Part shown: positions 1-8,529 of the stretch, in pieces
Numbering within the stretch: the stretch's first letter is position 1
Layout of the letters: each line of letters begins with the position of its first letter
Assembly: GCA_000507305.1 (NCBI GenBank)
Contig: DF239741.1
Span: 62,001 to 126,000 of the forward strand
Reading direction: 5' to 3'
DNA length: 64,000 bases
Source of the DNA: Breviolum minutum Mf 1.05b.01
Lineage: Eukaryota > Sar > Dinophyceae > Suessiales > Symbiodiniaceae
The notes under the pieces: model-generated
Databases searched by the model: none
What the model was told of the DNA's origin: nothing
What the model saw: the letters and a program-made list of their open reading frames with translations, nothing else
Program-made: the position numbers and the translations under genes

Positions 1-45
1 CTTTTTGATCTGACATGTTTACCTCAAAATGGAATAGTCATTTAT

Positions 46-190
46 GACCAGCCTGAAGGCCTTTAGATTCCCACAGGATGTTGAGCCCGAAGAGAAGCCA
101 ACAAAGACTGCACACAAGGAGTCTAGACATGAAAGGGCATCTGATGATGCTATGTTAACATTTGTTTTTGAGAGTTCAGCCATGCTCAGT
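46..190 (+). CDS. possible upstream exon of the ASCH-JAMM gene
   Basis: An open + strand segment encodes a charged stretch rich in Glu, Lys and His (residues such as DVEPEEKPTKTAHKES). It precedes a TA-rich intron-like stretch and then the ASCH exon at 362. It has no recognisable domain. I infer that it belongs to the next gene, whose 5' end would then lie outside the window. The exon edges are not fixed. Confidence 0.25.
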
Positions 191-361
191 TCGCAATTTG
201 TCACCCATTTTCTTTGCATTTTCATATACATATATATATAGGATATGTGTATATGTGGTCACCGCATGTCACCGCTATATAAGGCTGTTTTTTGTTTTTC
301 AATCCCAAACTGTGAAGCCAGTATGATAGCAATTCATTGCTTTTTGAACTGTTTTTTCTAG

Positions 362-1812
362 ACCTATATCGTCGAACTGTGCGGGGTGAGGAGAAATCTC
401 TTTACTTCAGTGTGTATGGCCCATACTTTGCAGAGATTTGCGCTGGCCAGAAGCAGTGGGAGTTCAGATCAACAAGCAATTACTGGAGAGTTAGGATCGA
501 AGGAGCCACACATGTGGTTTTTTCACAAGGACAGTCGCTTCAAAATGGTGCAGTATTATGTTTTCACACAATATAAAAACGCGCACGCAAATGATATTAC
601 GTTCGATGTGTTCATTATCTATAGTCTATATTATCAAGAGTTCGATCAAATAGAAGATATTCTTCAGATTCACACATTCCTGTATACGCTTCAAGGACAT
701 GATGTTTGTTTCTTTGTAGAGCCCTGTAGGAAGAGCAAAGGCTGAAGACAGGTTACCGCCCAAAAGAATCATTGAGGTGAAAGAGGTTGACCCAGAGTCT
801 GCTCAACAGCTGGGATGTCCCACAGGACAGGAATTTACCAAGTTGTTTGGCAGTTGCACGTCCCTCTTTGCAATTCATTTTGAGCAGGTGCAACCACATG
901 AAGTACCAGTCAATCAAGGTCATTTGAAAAAGAGTGCAGAAGCACTTAAGAAAATCAAAGAGCAGTCGAAGAAAGCAAATGTGGTAGGAAAAGAACATAT
1001 TTTGGCCGGAAGCGACATTGACACCCTCTTCAAGCCAGCAAGTGACCGACCTGTCCGTGGCAAAAAGGTCGAAAAAGAACAGAAACTACGAGCTGTCCAG
1101 TTTCCCAATCAGTTGATCAAACGGTTCACGCAACATGCATGGCCGTATGCTCCGAAAGAGTTCATGGGATGGATTACTGGTTCTATAGAAACTGACAAGA
1201 AGCACAAAACCGAGATTTCCTTTGCCAGTGGTCTATTCATGCCAAGGCAAGATGCGACTACGACTTGTGTTTTTGAGATTGATGGTGGTTCTGCAACCGC
1301 TATGCTGAAGCATTGTGAGGAATGCAACACCCATGTGGTCGGCTGGATTCACTCCCATCCGACATTTGAGGCATTTTTCAGTTCAATTGACCAGCACATG
1401 ATGTATAAAATCCAAAAGGACCTTCCGTTAGCCTATGGCATCGTTCTTGACAAGAACCAGGAGTTCCGGTGCTTACGACTCAGTGAAGCGGGAATGAAGG
1501 CAGTTGAGGCATGTACGTGCGCAGACGATGTTTCTGGGCCCAATTACGCTTCAACGTGCTCAGTTTTACTTTCATTTTGAGGAAATGGACATTGCTTGGC
1601 TGCCTGTGCCTCTAACCACGTTTCACATCAATATATATATATATATATATTGAGGTTTTTATTATATATATATATATATATATTGAGGNGTTGTCGGCCA
1701 AGGTTATGCACGAACATGCAATCAGTTGTGAGGAAGCTGTTGAAGAGGTCGACTTCTTCGTTCACTATAATGGAAAGAGGAGCCGTGTCGTTTTGCACGA
1801 TGACAATTTGGA
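362..1812 (+). CDS. ASCH-JAMM fusion protein (AMSH-like deubiquitinase)
   Basis: Exon 362-547 encodes the first part of an ASCH domain: a YFAEICAGQKQWEFR stretch followed by YWRVRIEG and VVFSQGQ, matching the family's G-x-K-x-x-E-x-R strand and YW turn. A GT-AG intron (548-729, phase 1) joins it in frame to a long exon that completes ASCH (RIIEVKEV, then FAIHFEQV). The same open frame then encodes a JAMM/MPN+ domain. The zinc signature H-S-H-P-x6-S-x2-D reads HSHPTFEAFFSSID near 1351-1392, preceded by VVGWI, as in the K63-specific deubiquitinase AMSH. Exon ~1690-1812 (HEHAISCEEAVEEVDFFVHY) probably supplies the C-terminus. The zinc ligands and Ser are intact, so I infer an active isopeptidase. 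ASCH is a PUA-like fold thought to bind RNA or modified nucleic acid. The fusion itself is unusual. The exact last splice is unclear because of TA repeats and an N at 1689. Confidence 0.7.
548..729 (+). other. intron with one CAAATAGAAGATATT motif
   Basis: The GT donor at 548 and AG acceptor at 728-729 join the two halves of the ASCH domain in phase 1. The 15-base motif sits mid-intron at 647-661, so it is clearly intronic and not coding. Confidence 0.65.
1628..1690. repeat. duplicated (TA)n tract with single N
   Basis: Two (TA)n runs are each followed by TATTGAGG. The second copy abuts a single N at 1689. The arrangement suggests a contig join inside a slipped dinucleotide repeat. It lies in the intron before the last ASCH-JAMM exon. 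Confidence 0.7.
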
Positions 1813-2130
1813 GCTGGAGTGACTTGAACAAGATGGCAACAAACATGACCACATCAAGAACAAATAGAAGATATTGCTTTGTTTTGTGTAAGTACATGTG
1901 TCAATATCGATTTCAAATAGAAGATATTTCTTTCTGTATTTGTTGGATGGGTGCGTCAGTATTGATTTCATTTGCATTTTTATATATTTAAATATATATA
2001 CAATACATTATATGTTGTGTGTTGTCTATCTGAGTCTGTGCAATCTGTGCAACACGCTGGTGCGTCCTAGGATGGAACAAAGCATGCAAAAACTGGCGAG
2101 CAAAAAGTTTTTTGGAAAGTCAGACGCGGA

Positions 2131-5100
2131 ACAAGTGATGCATCCGATGATGAACATGTGGAATCAGCTGCAGGGAATAGTGCTGTGGACACATCCACTG
2201 CCATCCACAGCTTTGCCGCAACTTCAAAAGATCTTGGTCACATCAAGAACTGGCTGATGGAGAACTTTGGGTTGTGCTTGAGTGATCCAACTTTGGCCTC
2301 ACAGAACCTTCGTAACAAGATTCAGCTTCTGGTCGAGCAAAACTCATCTCTTGCCAGTGTCATTGAGGACTTGGACCTTGGAGATGGTGTCATCAACTTT
2401 GGAATGCTTGGTCAACAGCTTAGACAGAAAGAGGAGGAACGACATCAAGTTCAACAAGATCTTGAAAAGGCAGGCCCAGGAAGAAGGCGTCCTGGCAGAC
2501 CTTTTGGATCATCCAACAAACGTGATCTTCAGGCAGAGGGAGATGGTGAACCAGTCAAGAAGCGTAAGAAGACCAAATCAGAGAACAAAGACAAATGTGC
2601 CGAAGACGAGCCGCCTGAGGAGACAGGTCCATTTGATGATTGTGAAGATGAGAAAACACCCAACAAGTGCTCAACCATCTCTCTGTATTCAAAGTGTTTG
2701 GTGATTGAAGTAGCCAAGCAGATCAAAGAATCGGGTCAGTACCAAAATGTTGAGAAGGAAGTCATGATGCGGTTCAAGAAGTACTTCTATTCCTTTGAGC
2801 AAGAGCGATGGAAAACTGGCCTGTTAGGCAAGTGGTGGAAGTACCTGGTCTGTGTTGATGTAAATTTTCTTCATTTGCAGGCATTTTGGTAGTGCAATGA
2901 ACGTCGTCGTGGACTATCCAATTTTCAGATTGTTCTTACTGGAATATATGAGGGATGGAAAGAGTTTCTTCTATTTGATTTGCATGTCCGTAGTTTAGTT
3001 GCATCATTGACAAACCACCAGCGATGAATATCTTCTATTTGAAAGGTGTGTTTCAACTTGATGATGCAGGACGTATGAGCAAGAAAAGCACGCTCAGATC
3101 CCCTGGGAAATCATGACCAACAAAGATCGGGTGGAGATCAAGCAACTACCTGACTGGTTGCGTCGGGCGATGGCCTTACCAGAGCGTTTCCGGAAAGGTC
3201 ATGCCAAACATGTTCCCTTTGAAGTGGAGGTCACGTTCAACGATGTACTTGAGAGAATGCTGGCTGGTTTTGGCCGAAATCTGCAAGCGGTATCCAACTT
3301 GAAAATGAAGACTTTGGTGGACACGGCCCAACAAATCTTGGATGCGTGGCGAGAGTGTTGCGAGAAGTTTCATAAGGACTATATATTTCAATGTTTGTTT
3401 GTTTCACACGCAGTCATCATTTCCCAAGATTTTTCAAATAGAAGATATTGTTTCTTTTTTTTTGAGGGGGGAGAGTTTGTGAAGATGATTTTTGACATTA
3501 TAAATATTTGCAGCCATTTCCACAAGACTTCGATCATTCACAAGAAACACCTGCCCGATTTTGTTTCAAACCCTCTTCTTTGGCATGTAGGACAAAGGAG
3601 TCGAAAAGCAGGTCATGAGAGAGAATGCTATTGATGCAAAATGGGTGTATAGATTCCTTCACAAGTGGCAGTGGAGTTATCAGGCATCGAACACGAAGGG
3701 GTCTTTTCTAGCCAACGATTCCGTGGAGATGATGGAAGCACGGAAAGCTCATAGAAGCCAGCGCAAGGTCAATGATGTGCCATGGTCGCTCGTTTTGAAC
3801 TTCGACCAATTATGGCGAAGTGCATACGAGGCACCAAAGAAGGTCATTCACAAACGACAAACCAAGGAAGCTGGTCGACAACAAGAAAACTGGCGTGAGA
3901 TCCGTCCCAGTGATTTAGTGGGGAAGAGACTCCAAGCAGTTTCAGCCATAGCGTCACAGGCTATGCAGAGCCGCATGGGACAGACAGATCGACCTTCCAA
4001 ATTACGCAAGACTGTTGCGAGGACAGATTTCGTTTCTGGAGGCAGACAAGGCCTGACGGCCGTCACATCTACGTGGGGCTCTGGTGAGATGGGTCCTTTA
4101 GGCATCTGTTTGACGTCTGGGTCTGTTCCCCAATCGACCATCAGATCTTTGAATGAAGAGTGGTTTCCGCATGTGTATATCTTCGAATCTGGCACCGAAA
4201 CACATTTCATGACTGCGGAGACGACGTTGCTCTACTTGCAGGAACTCGTAGGTCCAGTTTCTCGGTCAAATAGAAGATTTGTTTTTTTTCAATTAGAAGA
4301 TTTTCCAACTCCCAATGTTTCAAAGCACCTATCTACCTCATGCAACATCTATGACTTGAAAAAATGCTTATAAAAGTCGACAGTGATGAGAAGAATGTTG
4401 CGGGGTCATTGAGCTTGCAGGCAATCGAACTGCGTCGTGGAAAGCTCGGTCTCACGAGAGAAACGCCTGCGATGCTAATCGCAGACGGATTCACTGGAAA
4501 CTTCGCCACAAAGGCGAACGAGGACTCTCGCAGGTCCAAATGGGCGGCCGACAACAATTGCTTGTTGCCCATCCGCCCTCCTGGCGGATGGTCGGCGTGT
4601 GGGCAACCTTGCGATGCCTTTCACTTTCAATTCCGCAGACTTGCCAACCATTTCATCGATGGAACACTTGGCAGCCTGGATCTATTTCAGCTACATTTTT
4701 CAACAATCACTAATTGACATGTTGTCCAGTCAAATAGAAGATATTCGGGCATGCATGTTGGCAACATAGCATTTTCCTTTTATCCAGCAGCATATAGCAG
4801 CAATCAAATAGAAGATATTAGGGATGATAACCCACCAAATGTAAACGCCAGATGTTTTTTTTGATGTTTCTGCCATGAGGCTACCATCAAAGTGGCTTGG
4901 CTCAGGCTTCAAAGCCTGTGGTGATTGGTCTCAATGGTCAGAAACATCTTGAGCTCTCCCCTCTTGACAACATCAAAGCCCTTCTCTATGCATGGGGTGA
5001 GATGCGTAACTATGGAAGACTTCTCCGTTGGTCATGGACGAGCCGTGGACTTGTGACTGAAGAAGAAATGGCAGCCCTCCACTCCGAACTCAGTGAGCCT

Positions 5101-5208
5101 GATGCCGATGATGAGAGCAATTTCAGTGCTTCTTTCCGAGAAATGGTGCCAGAGATTCCAGTGTTGGTTCCGACTCTCGGTCCGGAAATGGTGGTTGTAA
5201 CATTGTAG
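2131..5208 (+). CDS. pogo/DDE_1-type transposase, multi-exon
   Basis: The exons are ~2131-2845, 3070/3071-3376, 3591-4256, 4421-4670 and 4880-5208. The N-terminal part has a Ser/Glu-rich region, a short coiled coil (LRQKEEERHQVQQDLEKA), an AT-hook-like RRRPGRPFG and a basic KKRKKTK nuclear signal, then a helical KYFYSFEQERWKTG region. The DDE fold follows. First Asp is in LVLNFDQLW (~3797-3823). TAVTSTWGSGEMGPLG matches the pogo strand pair. Second Asp is in AMLIADGFTGNFA (~4470-4508). Third Asp is in PPGGWSACGQPCDAFHF (~4576-4626), the counterpart of the family's PPGGxTSxLQPLD. Joining 4256 to 4421 keeps frame and reconstructs the conserved block before DGFTGN. The C-terminal exon resembles the W-x-E-x-R tail of pogo/jerky proteins. 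All three acidic residues survive and I see no internal stop, so it may be intact or domesticated. The 5' edge and two splices remain uncertain. Confidence 0.7.
3377..3590 (+). other. GA-AG intron flanked by AGGAC repeats
   Basis: The exon ends in AAG at 3376 and the next starts with GAC at 3591, both in phase 0, so the intron would begin with GA. The five bases AGGAC occur at both borders (3375-3379 and 3589-3593), which makes the cut ambiguous and resembles a target-site duplication. A CAAATAGAAGATATT copy lies inside at 3435-3449. Confidence 0.6.
4257..4420 (+). other. transposase intron with degenerate motif pair
   Basis: This is a GT-AG, phase 0 intron between the ELVGP and AIELRRGKLGL segments of the transposase. 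It holds CAAATAGAAGATTT at 4267 and a decayed second copy (CAATTAGAAGATTTT) about 24 bases on. Confidence 0.6.
4671..4879 (+). other. transposase intron with two motifs 74 bp apart
   Basis: Motif copies lie at 4731-4745 and 4805-4819. The best-fitting splice uses a GC donor at 4671 and an AG at 4878-4879 (phase 1); an alternative acceptor lies at 4905. The flanks between the two motif copies are not similar to each other. Confidence 0.45.
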
Positions 5209-5317
5209 CCTGTTGAACCCTTTTGATCGGATATCAGACTGTTCCAGGAAACAAATCAAATAGAAGATATGGGAATGGTCTGGTCAAAGAACATGTTGTT
5301 ACACGCTACACGGACTA

Positions 5318-5437
5318 TATATATATATATATACTCTGCCCCACAAAGATAGAATATATTCCAATAATTTTTCAAATAGAAGAAACCGCTTGTTGCAAGA
5401 GTAGCTCTTGGGGACCGTTTTCCGAGGGTTTGCCTAT
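5318..5437 (+). mobile_element. MITE/introner-like element, copy 1
   Basis: After a TA run the segment reads ACTCTGCCCCACAAAGATAG, a motif-bearing middle, then CAAATAGAAG (5373) and CTTGTTGCAAGAGTAGCTCT. The same blocks occur in the same order on the opposite strand at 7783-7935. The TACTCC(G/C)CC-like end next to TA resembles Stowaway/mariner MITE termini. The segment sits between the transposase and the next gene. Confidence 0.5.
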
Positions 5438-5520
5438 ATTTCCATTGAGCCACTTCAGGCCCACTATTGAAGAGGCAGTGCGGGATGCTTGTCCAGGGAG
5501 GATGATTCACATCTGGCAAA

Positions 5521-7085
5521 ATGAGGGAGATGGATAGTGAGGACACGTGGTTGAACCTTCCTTTGATGATGCAGCAGTTTGCCGACAAGCAGTTTGCCGC
5601 GTACCAGTTGGACACCTTTCAAGCGAGGCAGCTGTTTGAGAAGGGGCAAATCAAGCAAAGTAAGCTCGACGAGGTCTTGCAAAATGGCATCCGACCATTG
5701 ATCCTCATGCACACCAGTGGGGAGCCGGCTGGTCCCAGATACATCAAGGAACATCTTTCCAAGGATGAGGATGGCACAATGAAGCTGAAGGTGCCGTGCG
5801 TTGCAATGCTTTGTTTTTTTGCTCAATGTTCATATTGTATTTGCTTTCCATATTCACAATGATGTAGGTTTTTTTTACTTTCCAGGCGGGGTCTCGTGCT
5901 ACGCTCGTCCTCTTTGACTTTGTTTCCAAACAGCTCAACATTGGTTGTCTTGGCTGGGTACCTTTGCGCATTCTACAAGCTGAGACCAAGCTTGATGCCA
6001 TTCATTTGGAATTGGACAAAGAGTTTCTTCAGACCATAGGGGATGTGCCTGGCATGGAGCATTATGGAAGTGATGCAGAAGATACATCCGAGAAAGCTGA
6101 GTCAGAGCAAGGTCTAGCCGACGAGATGCTACAACTTGAAGCCAATGGCATGATAGTTCCAGTCCCTGATGTTGACATGGCCCTTGCATCTCTCATGGAC
6201 CACGAGGGCTTGACTGGGAATGACGAAGAACCAGACAACGACGATGTCTACACCATGGGTATTGTATCGTTGGATGATGACACCCATGACTCCGTTGACA
6301 TTGCCGTTTCAATGGATGAACATGGCAACTTGATCGCTTGCCCAGAGATTGAGTTGGTTGTAAATCAGGACTTGATGGTCAAAGGGCCTTCGGAAGGTGG
6401 GATTTCTGTTCGGGGTTGACAATATCTTCTATTTGATTTCTTCCGAGAAGGACATAGAAGGGAAACATCACATCAGTTTCTTCCAACAAAACTCAATATC
6501 TTCTATTTGATTTCTTTGGAGAGGGACATTGAAGGAAAAAGCCATATCAGTTTGTTCTAGCAATATTCAATATCTTCTATTTGATGTGGATACATCTTTT
6601 ATATAAATATAGCAATATACAACATATATATGTGTGTTTTTTTACATACGTATATCAATGTTTTATAGGGTGTGTGTGTGCACTGTAACCTTTTTTATAG
6701 TGATCCATTCCTTCATGTGTGCTTGAACTCTTCCCTTTAAGGTGGCAAAGAACTCCAGTACATGAATAGTCCAGCGTGGATCGCGCTGAAGGAACAGCAT
6801 CTGGTTACAACCCCTCGCAATCATGGAGTGATTGGTTGCGGACTTTGTTACAACCGTCACGGTCAATGGCTGGGACTATACCCACAAAGGCAAAATTGTG
6901 GACGCACTTTCAGGCAACATTTTAGATCAGAGAGGAAAGCCCTCCTTCAGGTATTGATCTATCTTTGGAAGTGCCATGCTGATGCTTTAGGCAGTGCGGA
7001 AGCTTCCAAGGCTGTCGTGGAAGGGATGCCGCTGATGGAGTACATTGAGCTACTATGTGACGAGCAAGCAGCGTGTTTGAATTGA
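5521..7085 (+). CDS. acidic protein with Trp/Arg-rich C-terminal domain, unidentified
   Basis: Exons 5521-5790, 5886-6396 and 6742-7085 join without frame loss and give 374 aa. The start is ATG 5521 (or 5527); an in-frame stop lies upstream at 5503. Residues 1-90 are Gln-rich and helical (FADKQFAAYQLDTFQARQLF). The middle has VLFDFVSKQLNIGCLGWVPL followed by about 130 strongly acidic residues. The last ~110 residues are basic and aromatic: GCGLCYNRHGQWLGLYPQ, then RTFRQHF and a helix ALLQVLIYLWKCH. That strand-strand-strand-helix look recalls AP2-type DNA-binding domains, but this is a weak guess. It follows the transposase in the same orientation and shares its intron motif, so it may be an accessory protein of the same element. 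A host gene is equally possible. Confidence 0.55.
5791..5885 (+). other. short GT-AG intron lacking the motif
   Basis: This 95-bp, phase 0 intron has a pyrimidine-rich acceptor (TTTACTTTCCAG) and no CAAATAGAAG motif. It contrasts with the motif-bearing introns around it. Confidence 0.65.
6397..6741 (+). other. intron with three-copy 74-bp tandem, flanked by AAGGTGG
   Basis: This is a GT-AG, phase 1 intron between GPSE and GKELQYMNS. AAGGTGG occurs at both borders (6394-6400 and 6739-6745). Inside, AATATCTTCTATTTG starts at 6421, 6495 and 6569. The intervening units share a GA(G)AAGGACAT(A/T)GAAGG core. A TA-rich stretch follows. Confidence 0.65.
6421..6583. repeat. 74-bp tandem repeat, 2.2 units
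   Basis: Two full units of 74 bp and a partial third each open with the reverse complement of CAAATAGAAGATATT. Units 1 and 2 are clearly alike along most of their length (GATTTCTT, GACAT-GAAGG, CA(C/T)ATCAGTTT). Confidence 0.75.
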
Positions 7086-7134
7086 GCCTGCACAAGTCGC
7101 ACAGATCAGGGAAACCATTCAAGTTTTGTACCAT

Positions 7135-7500
7135 ATATTCCTGGCCGGTTTGACCTATATAGATATGTAAATATACATGTGTGTATATATATTTATATAT
7201 TTAGTTAGTTGTGTACTGAAATCCAACCAAATATGTTGAACAGTTTCTTGATCTGACTTTACCTTTCCTGGGTGTTATACCTGCTTGTGGTTTAGCAGGC
7301 CTGTGGATCTCCTAACATGGGAGGGCCAACCATGCGCGCACCACGCGTGCGAGAGACATAGCAATGTCATTGATGGGTGAAAATGAACATGTACGGGCAT
7401 GTTTCAAATAGAAGATGTTCAAGTTGGGGAATCTGACAGTTTTGGGGCATTAGCATTAATTCCAAACAATATCTTCTATCTGAAGAGCGAAGTGTTACAG
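7135..7500. other. non-coding, TA-rich, with two motif copies
   Basis: No convincing coding sequence is visible here. The stretch contains TA-rich DNA at 7150-7205 and motif copies at 7405 (+, AGAAGATGTT variant) and 7468-7482 (-). Confidence 0.5.
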
Positions 7501-7762
7501 AGTATATCTTCTATTTGAAATTCTTGGGCTGGAGAGATCTTGCAAAGATGTTCCTACCAAAACAGCTAAAAAACTCGAGGTTTTTTCACGTTTTTCGTTT
7601 TTTTTGATCATGATCGCTATGTTGCGGAAGGTCCCCCTCGGATTGACATATTCCCCAAAATGCAAGGTTGTCCAGTGTGACCTGGTGTGGTGTTGCAATG
7701 TGCACGAAACCTTGTAAATACCAGTAAATTTGGCTTTTATCTCGCTTAACGGCAGACTGAGA

Positions 7763-7853
7763 CAAATAGAAGATATTGCCTTGATTTGCAGCCAAAACCA
7801 TCCGAAAACGCCCCCCAAGAGCTACTCTTGCAACAAGCAATATCTTCTATTTG
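7763..7853. mobile_element. 91-bp terminal-inverted-repeat element built on the motif
   Basis: The left end CAAATAGAAGATATTGCCTTG and the right end CAAGCAATATCTTCTATTTG are inverted repeats of about 20 bp. The interior holds CAAGAGCTACTCTTG, a perfect 6-bp stem with a 3-base loop, so the whole unit can fold back on itself. A related half is present in opposite orientation at 5373-5437. Confidence 0.7.
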
Positions 7854-7880
7854 AAGTCCACCCCTGCAACCCTGGTTTTT

Positions 7881-7940
7881 GCATCTTCTATTTGAAAAAT
7901 TATTGGAATATCTTCTATCTTTGCGGGACGGAGTATACTA
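7881..7940. mobile_element. MITE-like end with TACTCCGTCCCGC terminus
   Basis: On the minus strand this reads TACTCCGTCCCGCAAAGATA, then AGAAGATATTCCAATAATTT and a further motif copy. The same order occurs on the + strand at 5325-5385. The GC-rich terminus next to TA is like Stowaway/mariner MITE ends. The likely outer border is at 7936. Confidence 0.5.
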
Positions 7941-7942
7941 AA

Positions 7943-8149
7943 AGTGCAGCAGTTCTTTGGCAATGGGTACTGGAAAGACAGCTGCCCCAAAGTTTCACTC
8001 CTGGATTGCGAGGTCGTGACGTGAACCGGCAGGGCATGTTGAAGATTTTGTCAGCTGCAGATGGCTGTGCAGATGACACCATTCAAGAAGCTCAGGTTCC
8101 TTGGGTAAGTGGCAGGGAAATCGATGAGATACTGCCGTTGTTATCTTAG
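7943..8149 (+). CDS. exon-like ORF, unidentified
   Basis: An open segment after an AG (aagtgcag) encodes VLWQWVLERQLPQSF and continues to GREIDEILPLLS and a stop at 8147-8149. Amino-acid use looks protein-like, but I recognise no family. It could be a last exon of the preceding gene or a separate short gene. Confidence 0.3.
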   Translation, partial: SAAVLWQWVLERQLPQSFTPGLRGRDVNRQGMLKILSAADGCADDTIQEAQVPWVSGREIDEILPLLS

Positions 8150-8529
8150 TTGAACAGTGTATTCACTAGTACATTTGGGCCCAATATTGCTGGAAGGAAG
8201 GCAAAGATTCTTCTTGACCAGCCTCCTGTACCAGTCAACGGCCAGATTTGAGTGTGAAGCCACTTGAAAGGCTCGCTATGTGCCGACAAGCGTAGAGGCC
8301 TTAAGGAAATCTCTGACACCACAAATTAAAGAATGCTATGCAGAAGGTAGGCTGCATCACAGATAGCTTCCTGTCATATCTTCAAGTCCCAAGAGCTCAA
8401 CCTTCAGTGCGAGATTCTTTGATCCCACGGCAGTCTCAGGTCATGCTTGCTCACGCTTTTGCAGCTTCAACTGGTGGATGGTCTGATTACAGGACCAAGG
8501 CATGCGCAACCCATGTGATATGCTGACAA

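Larger units (their letters stand above)
647..7921. repeat. dispersed CAAATAGAAGATATT family, ~20 copies
   Basis: Plus-orientation copies start at 647, 1861, 1914, 3435, 4267 (variant), 4731, 4805, 5257, 5373 (variant), 7405 (variant) and 7763. Minus-orientation copies start at 3027, 6421, 6495, 6569, 7468, 7503, 7839, 7881 and 7907. Where introns can be modelled the copies are intronic. I found none between 8 and 64 kb. Confidence 0.8.

Noticed and set aside
4364..4717. A 117-aa ORF starting at ATG 4364 as a separate gene
   Set aside because: Its first 19 codons are intron. The homologous block starts at 4421, where an AG acceptor joins it in frame to the exon ending at 4256.
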